The notes under the pieces: generated by a model
Databases searched by the model: none
Told to the model about the DNA's origin: nothing
Seen by the model: only the letters and a program-made list of their open reading frames with translations
Translations under genes and position numbers: made by a program
In this document: piece after piece, positions 1 through 9,447 of the stretch
How positions within the stretch are numbered: position 1 is the first letter of the stretch
Layout of the letters: every line of letters begins with the position of its first letter
Origin: Clostridium sp. BJN0001
GTDB lineage: Bacteria > Bacillota > Clostridia > Clostridiales > Clostridiaceae
Length of the DNA stretch: 64,000 bases
Direction: 5' to 3'
Assembly: GCF_022869825.1 (NCBI RefSeq)
Contig: NZ_CP094971.1
Span: 1,241,501-1,305,500, forward strand

Positions 1-453
1 CAGAATGCTGCAGAACAGGCAAAAGCATCTGCTAAGAAGGAATCAGAGATTCTTGTAAAAAATGCTAATGAAACAGCACAAAAAATATTAGATAAAGCTC
101 ATAATGATGTGCTTGTCATAAATGATGAATATGGTAAAGTTAAACAGGAATTTATAAAGTTTAGAACAAAATATAGAAATTTTATGACAGTTCAGATGGA
201 TACTTTTGAAGCGCTTGAAAAAGATTTTATGAAAAATACTAATATTACTGAACCTGTTGATGAGAATGAAGAAAATTCAGGAAGAAATGAAGAGATTGAA
301 ACAAACGCTGAAAAACTTGATAAAAAAGTTTGTGAAAAAGAAGCTATGATTAAAGAAGAAAATTCAGATGCAGTTAAAAGTGAAACTAAAGAAGATAAAG
401 TAGCCGATGATGAATTAAGCCAGATAAAAAGTTTCTTTGTAAATGAAAAATAA
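1..453 (+). CDS. divIVA: DivIVA family protein, C-terminal part (5' end outside window)
   Basis: The reading frame is open from the first base and ends with TAA at 451-453, so only the C-terminal ~150 residues are present. The visible part starts with an Ala/Lys/Glu-rich coiled coil containing repeated KAxxxA-type heptads, then a short segment rich in Phe and Thr, then a very acidic Glu/Asp/Lys tail of about 70 residues. This matches the C-terminal coiled coil and variable tail of DivIVA, a scaffold that marks negatively curved membrane at poles and septa. The following RluD-pyrR order agrees with the clostridial division-gene neighbourhood. The conserved N-terminal membrane-binding domain cannot be checked here. 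Confidence 0.75.
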   Translation, partial: QNAAEQAKASAKKESEILVKNANETAQKILDKAHNDVLVINDEYGKVKQEFIKFRTKYRNFMTVQMDTFEALEKDFMKNTNITEPVDENEENSGRNEEIETNAEKLDKKVCEKEAMIKEENSDAVKSETKEDKVADDELSQIKSFFVNEK

Positions 454-556
454 TTTTTTTAAAGCTGTTTTAAAATAAATTAGTATTCAAAACTTATTAT
501 TTTATTTTAAGCAGTTTTTTTCTGCTTAATAATAATTTTTAAGAAAGGCAGATTTT

Positions 557-1471
557 ATGGAAGATATTAAAATAAAAGTTTGTGAATGTTATGATGGTTT
601 AAGAATAGATAAATTTTTAACTAGTGAACTTAAAAAAAAGTCACGTTCACATATACAGATACTTATAAAAAATCATAATGTCACAGCTAATTCTAAAATA
701 ATAAAGAGCAATTATAAAGTTAAAACAGATGATATAATAGAAATTAAGGAAGAAGAACCAAAGCTTTTAAAAGCAGTTCCACAAAATATTAAGCTTGACA
801 TTTTATACGAAGATTCTGATGTTATTGTTGTAAATAAGCCTCAGGGAATGGTTGTTCATCCAGCAAATGGGAATCCAGATGGAACTCTTGTTAATGCTCT
901 TTTATATCATTGCAAAGATCTTTCTTCAATTAATGGTGTTATAAGGCCTGGAATTGTTCATAGAATTGATAAGGACACTTCGGGTATACTTGTAGCTGCA
1001 AAGAATGATTATGCACATAATATTTTGTCAATGCAGCTTAAAGAACATTCAATGAATAGAGAATATATTGCTCTTGTAAATGGAATACTAAAATCTGATA
1101 GCGGAAAGATAAATAAACCACTTGGACGGAATCCTAAAGATAGATTAAAGATGGCAATAGTTGAAGGTGGAAAAAGGGCTGTTACTAATTATTCTGTTTT
1201 AGAAAGATTTAAAGAATATACTTTAATTAAATGTGTATTAGAAACAGGTAGAACACATCAAATACGTGTTCATATGGCTTCAATAGGTCATCCACTTGTT
1301 GGAGACCCTTTATATGGATATAAGAAGCAACATTTTAAGCTTAAAGGACAAATGCTTCATGCAAAAAAACTTGGATTTATTCATCCTGTTACTAAAGAAT
1401 ATATGGAATTTGTAAAAGATGAACCAGAATATTTTAAAGAAATAATAAATAAGCTCAGAAACATTAGGTAG
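557..1471 (+). CDS. RluD/YlyB-type 23S rRNA-family pseudouridine synthase
   Basis: A 304-residue protein with an N-terminal S4 RNA-binding domain (about residues 10-70) followed by a pseudouridine synthase domain. The catalytic motif HRIDKDTSG, with its aspartate near residue 137, and the later GRTHQIRVHMA motif are both plain. Length is typical of RluA/RluC/RluD enzymes, which isomerise uridines in large-subunit rRNA. The start is ATG at 557 behind AGAAAGG. The stop codon is directly followed by the pyrR ribosome binding site, so the two genes are probably cotranscribed. The gene lies directly after divIVA; lspA, often found between them in clostridia, is not here. The exact rRNA target cannot be read from sequence. 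Confidence 0.9.
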   Translation: MEDIKIKVCECYDGLRIDKFLTSELKKKSRSHIQILIKNHNVTANSKIIKSNYKVKTDDIIEIKEEEPKLLKAVPQNIKLDILYEDSDVIVVNKPQGMVVHPANGNPDGTLVNALLYHCKDLSSINGVIRPGIVHRIDKDTSGILVAAKNDYAHNILSMQLKEHSMNREYIALVNGILKSDSGKINKPLGRNPKDRLKMAIVEGGKRAVTNYSVLERFKEYTLIKCVLETGRTHQIRVHMASIGHPLVGDPLYGYKKQHFKLKGQMLHAKKLGFIHPVTKEYMEFVKDEPEYFKEIINKLRNIR

Positions 1472-2017
<546 letters not shown>

Positions 2018-2031
2018 AAGGAGAAAAAAAG

Positions 2032-3195
2032 ATGGATTTTGATTTAATTGCAACCAGTACATTTGGAATAGAAGGAATTTTAGCAAAGGAATTAAGAGCT
2101 CTTGGTTATGAGGATTTAAAAATTGAAAACGGAAAAGTTACATTTAGTGGTGATGAAATGGATATAGCAATTGCTAATATTCATTTAAGGACTGCAGATA
2201 GAGTTCTTATAAAGCTTGCAGAATTTAAAGCTGTGACATTTGAGGAATTGTTTCAGGGAACAAAGAAGGTTGAGTGGAGCAGGCTTATACCTAAAAATGG
2301 TGTTATGCATGTTGTTGGAAAATCAATAAAATCAACACTACATAGTGTGCCTGATTGCCAGTCTATAGTTAAAAAAGCTGTAGTTGAAAGTATGAAAGGA
2401 AGCTATGATGTAGACCTATTTGAAGAGAATGGACCTGTATTTAAAATAGAAGTTGCTATATTAAAAGATATTGTAACTCTTACTATAGATACATCTGGTG
2501 ATGGTCTTCATAAAAGGGGATATAGAGAGCTTGCAGGAGCTGCACCTCTTAAAGAAACTCTTGCTGCATCAATGGTTTTACTTTCAAGATGGGATAGAAA
2601 GCTATCTCTTGTAGATCCTTTCTGTGGATCAGGAACAATACTTATAGAAGCAGCAATGATTGCACATAACATTGCACCAGGAATAAATAGAAAATTTGTA
2701 TGTGAAAGCTGGCCTCTTATGTCATCAAATGTATTTTCTATTGTTAGAGAAGGTGCAAGAAAGGCTCAGAAGAACAATGACGTTAAAATAATAGGTTATG
2801 ATATTGACTATAAAGTAATGAAAGTTGCAATGGAAAATGCTAAAAAAGCTAATGTTGCAGAGTATATAGAATTTCAAAAACGTGATTTTATGGAATTTAG
2901 CAGTCATAGTAAGTATGGATTTATTATTTCAAATCCTCCTTATGGTGAAAGAATAGGTGATGAAGAGACTTTAAATATATTATATTCACATCTAGGAGAT
3001 ATGATAAAGAAATATAATAACTGGGATTTTAATATTCTTACATCTTTTGAGCCATTTGAAAAAGTAGTAAGATCATCGTCTACTAAAAATAGAAAGCTAT
3101 ATAATGGAAGAATAAAATGTTATTACTATCAATATTTTAATAATGAACTTATTAAAAATGATGGTGACACAGTAATAAAAGCTCTTATTGGATAG
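2032..3195 (+). CDS. THUMP-domain class I SAM-dependent RNA methyltransferase (RlmL/YpsC family)
   Basis: 387 residues. The N-terminal half is a THUMP-like RNA-binding region. The C-terminal half is a Rossmann methyltransferase with motif I DPFCGSGT near residue 197 and the catalytic NPPYGER motif near residue 301. NPPY is typical of N-methyltransferases acting on exocyclic amines, and this domain order is that of bacterial RlmL N-terminal domain/YpsC proteins, which modify 23S rRNA guanine. The start is ATG behind AAAAGGAGAAA, only 14 bases after pyrR, so the gene is likely in the same transcript. Substrate assignment is by family only. Confidence 0.85.
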   Translation: MDFDLIATSTFGIEGILAKELRALGYEDLKIENGKVTFSGDEMDIAIANIHLRTADRVLIKLAEFKAVTFEELFQGTKKVEWSRLIPKNGVMHVVGKSIKSTLHSVPDCQSIVKKAVVESMKGSYDVDLFEENGPVFKIEVAILKDIVTLTIDTSGDGLHKRGYRELAGAAPLKETLAASMVLLSRWDRKLSLVDPFCGSGTILIEAAMIAHNIAPGINRKFVCESWPLMSSNVFSIVREGARKAQKNNDVKIIGYDIDYKVMKVAMENAKKANVAEYIEFQKRDFMEFSSHSKYGFIISNPPYGERIGDEETLNILYSHLGDMIKKYNNWDFNILTSFEPFEKVVRSSSTKNRKLYNGRIKCYYYQYFNNELIKNDGDTVIKALIG

Positions 3196-3216
3196 AGTTT
3201 TAATATTGAAAATATA

Positions 3217-3245
3217 TTTACAAACATAATTATATGTGATAATAT
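3217..3245 (+). promoter_or_regulatory. Candidate vegetative promoter before the RpiR regulator
   Basis: TTTACA at 3217-3222 and TAATAT at 3240-3245 are separated by 17 bases. Transcription would begin near 3252, just before the strong hairpin at 3264-3300, so a transcript from here would meet a terminator almost at once. The match is good but AT-rich sequence gives frequent chance hits. Confidence 0.4.
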
Positions 3246-3263
3246 TATAGCCATATAGGCAAA

Positions 3264-3300
3264 GACGCCAACAAATTTTTATTTGTTGGCGTCTTTTTTT
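3264..3300 (+). terminator. Intrinsic terminator (13-bp stem, T7 tail)
   Basis: GACGCCAACAAAT and ATTTGTTGGCGTC form a perfect stem with a short T-rich loop, followed by a run of seven or more T. It most simply ends the divIVA-methyltransferase side transcript. It lies between the candidate promoter at 3217 and the ATG of the RpiR gene at 3319, so it could also act as an attenuator for that gene. Confidence 0.9.
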
Positions 3301-3318
3301 GCAAAGGAGGAGCTAAAT

Positions 3319-4164
3319 ATGAGTGATGTTTATAGAAAAATTGCAGAAAAGATACCTAAGATGAGTAAGGCTCAGGAAAAAATAGCAAAATATATTTTAT
3401 TAAATCAAACTAAGACACCTTTTTTAACTGTAGAAAATTTAGCTAAATATTCTGGAGTAAGTATTGCAACTGTTACTCGATTTGTAATATTTATAGGATA
3501 TAATGGATATCCTGAATTTCTAAAAGAAACACAGAAAACACTTCAGCAACATGTTGTAGATACAGAAAAAATGAATAAAGAAAATAGAGATGATGATAGC
3601 AGAGATGATAATGTATTTGATATTTTTAAAAATGATATTAATGATATTAATAGTACGATGAAAAATGTTAATTTAATAGAAGTTGAAAATGCTTTAGAGA
3701 TTCTAGAAAAATGTGAAAGATTATTTATAATTGCAAATGGAAATATACGTTCTCTTGGAATGATGCTTAAAAATTCTATGGAATTCATGTTTAAAAATGT
3801 AACAATAATTGATAATATAGATCAAATAGGAAGAATGATTAATGTACCATCAGCTAATGATGTGGCTATTTCTATAAGTGTTGATAAATGTCATAAAGAA
3901 ACAGTTCAAATTTTTACATATCTAAAGAAAAAGGGAATTAATACAATATCAATTACAGATAGCATGTTATCTCCGCTTGTTCCTTATGCAGATGCAAATC
4001 TTATTGCACATATGAGAAGAAATACGAAGACAGAATCATTTGTAGCACCACTTAGTCTTATTAATGTTATAATATCACTTCTTGAAAAGAGAAAAGGAGA
4101 TGATTACAAAAGAAGAATAGAAAAACTTAATGAGACATATGAAGAATTTAATTTAATAGTATGA
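3319..4164 (+). CDS. MurR/RpiR family transcriptional regulator (copy 1)
   Basis: 281 residues: an N-terminal RpiR helix-turn-helix (about 1-77; the MSKAQEKIAKYIL and SVATVTRF-like core are typical) and a C-terminal SIS sugar-phosphate-binding domain (about 125-260). Such proteins sense phosphosugars or amino-sugar derivatives. ATG 3319 is chosen because AAAGGAGGAG sits just before it; the longer frame from 3283 would start inside the terminator. A linker rich in Asp/Asn separates the two domains. No sugar operon is adjacent, so the regulated genes are unknown. A second, clearly different family member lies at 51269. Confidence 0.85.
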   Translation: MSDVYRKIAEKIPKMSKAQEKIAKYILLNQTKTPFLTVENLAKYSGVSIATVTRFVIFIGYNGYPEFLKETQKTLQQHVVDTEKMNKENRDDDSRDDNVFDIFKNDINDINSTMKNVNLIEVENALEILEKCERLFIIANGNIRSLGMMLKNSMEFMFKNVTIIDNIDQIGRMINVPSANDVAISISVDKCHKETVQIFTYLKKKGINTISITDSMLSPLVPYADANLIAHMRRNTKTESFVAPLSLINVIISLLEKRKGDDYKRRIEKLNETYEEFNLIV

Positions 4165-4170
4165 AATAAA

Positions 4171-4206
4171 AATGGGAGTGTTTTATTTTGTGACACTCCC
4201 ATTTTA
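4171..4206. terminator. Bidirectional terminator between convergent genes
   Basis: AAATGGGAGTGT and ACACTCCCATTT form a stem around a T-rich loop, flanked by A-rich and T-rich runs. It sits between the convergent RpiR gene and rqcH and can serve both strands. Confidence 0.8.
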
Positions 4207-4207
4207 T

Positions 4208-5944
4208 TTATATGTGTTTTATTTTAAGTCTTGAAAAATCTGCTGGATTTACTGTTATTGTTTTATTTGTATGATAAATGACCATACCTGGTTTTGCACC
4301 ACTTGGTTTTCTAAGTTCTTTTACTTTTGTGTAATCAACAGATTGTTTTGGAGAATTTTTACCTTTACTATAATACGATGCTATTATTGCAGCTTCAAGT
4401 AGAGTATTATCAGGAATATCATATGAGGCAATAATAACGTGAGACCCTGGCAAATTTTTTGTGTGCAGCCACATATAATTTTTGTTTGCTGATTTTAAAC
4501 TTAAGTTATCGTTTTGTATATTATTTCTTCCAACAAATATATCTATTCCATCACTTGAAATAAAATGATGAGGTTTAGATTCTTTTACTTTTGGTCCTTT
4601 ATTTTTCTTCTTAAATTTTATATATCCAGTCTGAATAAGTTCGTTTTTTATTTCATCAATATCTTTATAATCTTCTGCATTTAAAATATTAGTTAAAACA
4701 GAATTTAAATAATTTTCTTCTTCATTATTTTTATTAAGTTCCATTGAAGCATGTTTTTCTGATGCTTTTAATTTATTATATTTTTTATAATATCTTTGAA
4801 TATTATAAGAAGGGGATTTTGAAGAATCAAGATTAATAATTATGTATTCTTCAGATTCCTCATTATAGTAGTTTAAAACTTTTATCTGAGAGTCGCCTCT
4901 TTTTATTTTGTAAATGTTAGAAGTTAAAAGATCACCTTTTAATCTATATGTTTCTTTTTTAGTACATTCTTTAAGAGTTTTATTTAAAATTTTACTTTTC
5001 TTTATACATCTTTCTAAATTAGTATGGATAAGTTTTTGAAGATTTGATGATCTGCTTAAAATTCTGTCTTGTTTATCTTTTTTAGAATAAAAATCATCAA
5101 GAAGTTTATTAGGATTTTCATATTTTGTATATTCAAGCTCTTTTTCAAGACAAGGTAAATGTGTAAAGTAAAAGTCAACTAATAATCCCATCTTTGACGT
5201 GTAAAGATTATATGATATTTTTTCATCTAATGTACTTATATATGATTTGAATTTATCATATATTTCTCCTTTTACTAGAAGATCATTATCCATTTTAAAT
5301 TCTTCGTATAAATTATTAGAAAATAATCTACTTATTCCTGTAAATGTATTTAAGAAGAAATCCTGATTGAATTCAAGTTCATTTTTGCTTATATATAAAG
5401 AAAAATCACTAAATGTAAAATCAAAAGGATTAAGTTTTTTAGATTCTGGTGGATTAATATATTTAATGCCGGGATATAAAACTCTATAACTATTCATATC
5501 TGCTGTTATGTGTTTTATACATTCCATAATTTTTCTGTCACGTTCTCTTACTAAAGTTATATTAGAATGACGGCCCATTATTTCAATTATTAATGAATAC
5601 ATACTGTTAAAGCCGAGTTCATCGGAATTTTGAATATCTATTATTACGATTCTATCATTGCTTTTTTGGTATATATTTTTAATTATTCCTCCCATTATGT
5701 ATTTTCGAAGAACCATAAGATACATAGGGGCTTTTATAGGATTTTCTTTTTGAATATCTGTTATATGAATTCTTGCAAATTGTGGTGAAGAACTTACAAG
5801 TAATTTATAGTTTTTTCTATTTTTTCTTAAAGTTAAAATAATCTCATCTTTTTCTGGTTGGTTTATCTTATCTATTTTTGAATCTATAACTATATCACTG
5901 ATATTTGAGATGAGACTATGTAAAAACATTCCATCTAATGCCAT
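4208..5944 (-). CDS. rqcH: RqcH (NFACT/Rqc2 family) ribosome quality-control protein
   Basis: 578 residues with the NFACT-N start MALDGMFLHSLISN, long central coiled-coil helices (about 270-430) and a C-terminal NFACT-R domain with WLHTKNLPGSHVII near residue 490. RqcH binds stalled 50S subunits with peptidyl-tRNA and recruits Ala-tRNA to add alanine tails that mark nascent chains for degradation; older annotation calls the family fibronectin-binding FbpA. The length is close to the usual ~570. ATG at 5944 follows AAAGGATG on the minus strand. The gene stands alone, convergent with the RpiR gene and divergent from dapF. Confidence 0.9.
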   Translation of the reverse strand: MALDGMFLHSLISNISDIVIDSKIDKINQPEKDEIILTLRKNRKNYKLLVSSSPQFARIHITDIQKENPIKAPMYLMVLRKYIMGGIIKNIYQKSNDRIVIIDIQNSDELGFNSMYSLIIEIMGRHSNITLVRERDRKIMECIKHITADMNSYRVLYPGIKYINPPESKKLNPFDFTFSDFSLYISKNELEFNQDFFLNTFTGISRLFSNNLYEEFKMDNDLLVKGEIYDKFKSYISTLDEKISYNLYTSKMGLLVDFYFTHLPCLEKELEYTKYENPNKLLDDFYSKKDKQDRILSRSSNLQKLIHTNLERCIKKSKILNKTLKECTKKETYRLKGDLLTSNIYKIKRGDSQIKVLNYYNEESEEYIIINLDSSKSPSYNIQRYYKKYNKLKASEKHASMELNKNNEEENYLNSVLTNILNAEDYKDIDEIKNELIQTGYIKFKKKNKGPKVKESKPHHFISSDGIDIFVGRNNIQNDNLSLKSANKNYMWLHTKNLPGSHVIIASYDIPDNTLLEAAIIASYYSKGKNSPKQSVDYTKVKELRKPSGAKPGMVIYHTNKTITVNPADFSRLKIKHI

Positions 5945-6035
5945 CTTGTTTCATCCTTTCATAAAGAAACTTACAATATAGTATACATTTAATTTGTAAA
6001 TTAATCAATTTTAGATAAAAATAGAAATAAAAATG

Positions 6036-6065
6036 TTGTATAAGTTATCTATTATTTATTATAAT
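6036..6065 (+). promoter_or_regulatory. Candidate promoter for dapF
   Basis: TTGTAT (6036-6041) and TATAAT (6060-6065) with an 18-base spacer lie about 45 bases before the dapF ATG, in the intergenic region divergent from rqcH. Confidence 0.5.
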
Positions 6066-6108
6066 AATAGAGTGTTGTAAAATTATTATAATAAATAGGG
6101 GGATATAT

Positions 6109-6939
6109 ATGGATTTTATTAAAATGCAAGGAGCTGGAAATGATTTTGTATTTGTTCAGGATATAGAAGACAAGATTCAAAATGAAACAGAACTTGCTGT
6201 TAAATTATGTAACAGACATTATGGTATAGGTGGAGATGGACTTATAATTGTAAGAAAATCAGATAAAGCCGATGCAAGAATGATTATAATAAATAAGGAT
6301 GGCTCATACGCTAATATGTGTGGGAACGGCATAAGGTGTTTTGGAAGATATGTTTATGAAAATGGAATTGTTAAAAGTAAAAAATTTAAAGTAGAGACTG
6401 GAGACGGTATTAAAAATATTGAAGTTATAACTGACAAAAATGATGCTGTTAAATACATAAGAGTATTTATGGGTAAGCCTTCATTTGATGGTAAAGATAT
6501 ACCGTTAAATGGAATAGATAAGCTTTTTAATCAGAACGTAGATATAAATGGGAAAGAATATATTTTAACTACAGTTTTAGTTGGAGTGCCACATACTATA
6601 GTAATAGAAAAGGATATAGATTTTGATGTTGAAAAAGATGGCCCATCTATAGAAAAATTTAAATTATTTAAAGAGGGTACAAATGTTAACTTTGTAAAAG
6701 TTATAAATAATGATACTATAAGAGTAAGAACATGGGAAAGAGGAGCAGGTTATACATTAGCTTGTGGCACTGGATGTTCTGCATCAGCATATATTTCAAA
6801 AAAACTTGGTCTTGTTAATCAAAATGGAGAAATAAATGTTAATGCACCAGGTGGAAAGCTAATAATCGAACCGTCTGATGAAGGAATTTATATGAAAGGT
6901 GAAGCAGAGCTTGTGTTTAAAGGAAAAGTTCGTATTTAA
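6109..6939 (+). CDS. dapF: Diaminopimelate epimerase
   Basis: 276 residues, the usual length. It converts LL- to meso-diaminopimelate in lysine and peptidoglycan synthesis. The two catalytic cysteines are visible in NMCGNGIRCFGRY (about residue 71-75) and ACGTGCSASA (about residue 223), together with the N-terminal KMQGAGNDF motif. The start ATG 6109 follows GGGGG. A lipoprotein gene follows after 15 bases, so both are likely on one transcript. No other lysine-pathway genes are adjacent. Confidence 0.95.
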   Translation: MDFIKMQGAGNDFVFVQDIEDKIQNETELAVKLCNRHYGIGGDGLIIVRKSDKADARMIIINKDGSYANMCGNGIRCFGRYVYENGIVKSKKFKVETGDGIKNIEVITDKNDAVKYIRVFMGKPSFDGKDIPLNGIDKLFNQNVDINGKEYILTTVLVGVPHTIVIEKDIDFDVEKDGPSIEKFKLFKEGTNVNFVKVINNDTIRVRTWERGAGYTLACGTGCSASAYISKKLGLVNQNGEINVNAPGGKLIIEPSDEGIYMKGEAELVFKGKVRI

Positions 6940-6954
6940 AATCAAGGAGAGAAA

Positions 6955-7968
6955 ATGAAACTTAATTTCAAAATAATGTTATATCTGCTATCCATTATGA
7001 TTTTTGTTGTATCTATTTATGGATGTGAAAGTGCAAAAACAGAAAATGAATCATATTTAAAAGACAACTATGATATAAGCTTAAATTATGGAGCTGTAAA
7101 TATAAGTGAAGATGGAAAATATAATATAGAAAATTATGTTGACGGAAAATATGATAATATAGCAGAAGATAAAGTTATTATTGATTATGATATGGATACA
7201 AAAAGTTTTCTGTCATCAGAAAAAGGTTTTCTTTATATAAATAGAAATGAGAAGAAATTTAAAACTTCTGATGAAAATTATATAGATGCAAAAATATCAC
7301 CAAAAGCAAAATATTTTTCTTATTTTATAGATGATACTGGATATAAATTAAGAGTATTTAAAACAGATAAAAATGAAGAAGTTAAAATAGAATCTGATAT
7401 CACAATTTCAGGAACTATATATGACTGGTTTGACGATCATACACTTATATATTATGGTGTAAAAAATGATGGAACAAACGGACTTTTTACATATGATATT
7501 GACAGTAAAGAAGAAAAAATGTTTTATGAAATAAAAGATGGTTTCTTAGCATACTTAAAATCTTATGATGAGCATATTGTGTATCTTCAGGTTAATATGG
7601 AAAATAAAAAAACACTTGTAAAGATAAATAAAGATACTGAAGAAAGCAATATTATAACAGAAAAAATAGAACATATTACTGATATGATAGAAAGTAATGG
7701 AAAAATATATTTCACAGGTAAAATAGAAGATAATAGTGATTCTTTATATGTTATTGAAAACAATAAAGTAAAGAGACTTATTTTTGATTTTCCAGTAAAA
7801 ACAGAAACATCTAAAGGACTTTCAAAAGATTCTGAAGGAAATATACTTTTTGTTGGAATGAAGGATACAAATGACACGAAAGTACAAATATTTTCTTATG
7901 AAAAGGATGGAACTATATCTGTAATTTCAAAAAAATCATCTGATTTTGAATTCATAAAAATAGAATGA
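6955..7968 (+). CDS. Predicted lipoprotein with beta-propeller-like body, function unknown
   Basis: 337 residues. A hydrophobic N-terminal signal of about 23 residues ends in SIYGC, a lipobox-like site, so the mature protein would be lipid-anchored on the outer face of the membrane. The rest has repeated short strands with aromatic residues and turns (LIYYGVKNDG, YFTGKIED, ILFVGMKD), like a WD/TolB-type propeller. I do not recognise a specific family. AAGGAG precedes ATG 6955. The gene follows dapF closely and ends before a terminator; that is the only context. Confidence 0.6.
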   Translation: MKLNFKIMLYLLSIMIFVVSIYGCESAKTENESYLKDNYDISLNYGAVNISEDGKYNIENYVDGKYDNIAEDKVIIDYDMDTKSFLSSEKGFLYINRNEKKFKTSDENYIDAKISPKAKYFSYFIDDTGYKLRVFKTDKNEEVKIESDITISGTIYDWFDDHTLIYYGVKNDGTNGLFTYDIDSKEEKMFYEIKDGFLAYLKSYDEHIVYLQVNMENKKTLVKINKDTEESNIITEKIEHITDMIESNGKIYFTGKIEDNSDSLYVIENNKVKRLIFDFPVKTETSKGLSKDSEGNILFVGMKDTNDTKVQIFSYEKDGTISVISKKSSDFEFIKIE

Positions 7969-7984
7969 TTATTTATTAGAGTTA

Positions 7985-8031
7985 AATACTGAAGAATATG
8001 GATAATATTCATATTCTGCAGTATTTTTTAT
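7985..8031 (+). terminator. Intrinsic terminator after the lipoprotein gene
   Basis: AATACTG-A-AGAATATG pairs with CATATTCT-G-CAGTATT, a 15-bp stem with one internal mismatch, followed by a T run. It separates the dapF transcript from the pilus operon. Confidence 0.85.
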
Positions 8032-8103
8032 ATTAAAAAATTAGAAATATATGTATTAAATAATATATATAGGTAAATACTGATATATAGGAGGTGGTAA
8101 TAT

Positions 8104-9447
8104 ATAGAATATTGTATAGATGATATAGATTTATATATTTGTGAGAGAATAAATAAGACTATATGTGAAAAATATAAAATAATTCCGTTTAAAGAAGAGG
8201 GCAATTCTATAATAATATTATGCTTAAATGATAAAGTTGACGATAAGGTAAAAAATTATCTTAAGATAATATATAAAGATGATATAAAGTTTACAAAAAT
8301 AGATGAAAAAACTTTTTACTATTTAAAAAGTATAATATATGATTTAGATTTTGATAATCTTTTAGATTATATAATTCAAAATGCAGTTTTAAATAAGGCG
8401 AGTGATATACATATAGAGCCACATGAGAAGGATACTGATATTCGATATAGAATAAATGGTATGCTTCAGCTTATGTATAAAATAAATAAGAATAGATATA
8501 TAAAACTTATCTCAAAAATAAAAAATGATTCTAATATGGATATTACAAATAGGAGAAATCCTCAGGATGGAAAAATGAGATTTATATTGGAAGATATTCA
8601 CTACGATTTAAGAATATCATCTATTCCTTTAATTTTTGGAGAGAAAATAGTAATAAGAATTATATATAAAGATAAAACAGAATTTTCATTGAAAAATTTA
8701 TACTTATCAGAGAAAAAAGTTGAACTTATAAAAAGAATGATAAGTTTAAAAACAGGACTTATCCTTATAAATGGTCCTACAGGAAGCGGAAAGTCAACTT
8801 CTCTTGCAGCAATATTGAAAGAATTAGATGGAAAAAATGTTAATATAACAACGATAGAAGATCCAGTTGAGATAATTATGCCACATGTAAATCAAATGAA
8901 TCTTAATGAAAAGATAGGGATTACGTTTGAAAGTGGTCTTAGAAGTATACTTAGGCAGGATCCTGATATTATAATGGTCGGAGAAATAAGAGATAAGAAA
9001 ACAGCAGAAATGGCAATAAGATCATCTATAACAGGACATAAAGTTTTAAGTACAATTCATACAAGTGATGCAAAAGAAGTTTTTGAAAGACTTAGCAATA
9101 TGGGTATAGATAGATATCTTATAGATGAATGTATATCAGGTATAATATCTCAAAGGCTTATCCGAATATTATGTGATGAATGTAAAGAAATAGATAAAGA
9201 ACATAGTAAAGAAAATTGTATAGTTTATAAGAAAAAAGGATGCTCAAAATGTAATTACTCGGGTTATGGTTCAAGAAGGCTTATAAGTTCAGTATATCTT
9301 TTTAAAGGAAAAGATTCGTTAAAGAGTACAGATATAGATAAAATTAGTAATAAGGATATGATTTACGATTTAGATAATCTTTTAAAAAAGGGAATGATAG
9401 GACATATGGATTATATGGATTTCATAAAGGGGGAAGGAATATTATAA
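8104..9447 (+). CDS. pilB: PilB/GspE-type assembly ATPase, apparently with an ATA start codon
   Basis: Secretion-type traffic ATPase that powers pilin polymerisation. From 8104 it has 447 residues: an MshEN-like N-terminal domain, the NKASDIHIEPHEKD and RYRINGML signatures near residue 100-118, Walker A GPTGSGKST near 224, Asp/His boxes (DPDIIMVGEIRD, GHKVLSTIHTSDA), and a four-Cys zinc site near 355-380. The first ATG (8461) would remove the conserved N-terminal third. The frame is open back to TAA 8098, with no ATG, GTG or TTG before 8461. GGAGGTGG at 8090-8097 lies exactly six bases before ATA 8104, which I take as the start. First gene of a nine-gene pilus-like operon. Confidence 0.8.
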   Translation: MEYCIDDIDLYICERINKTICEKYKIIPFKEEGNSIIILCLNDKVDDKVKNYLKIIYKDDIKFTKIDEKTFYYLKSIIYDLDFDNLLDYIIQNAVLNKASDIHIEPHEKDTDIRYRINGMLQLMYKINKNRYIKLISKIKNDSNMDITNRRNPQDGKMRFILEDIHYDLRISSIPLIFGEKIVIRIIYKDKTEFSLKNLYLSEKKVELIKRMISLKTGLILINGPTGSGKSTSLAAILKELDGKNVNITTIEDPVEIIMPHVNQMNLNEKIGITFESGLRSILRQDPDIIMVGEIRDKKTAEMAIRSSITGHKVLSTIHTSDAKEVFERLSNMGIDRYLIDECISGIISQRLIRILCDECKEIDKEHSKENCIVYKKKGCSKCNYSGYGSRRLISSVYLFKGKDSLKSTDIDKISNKDMIYDLDNLLKKGMIGHMDYMDFIKGEGIL

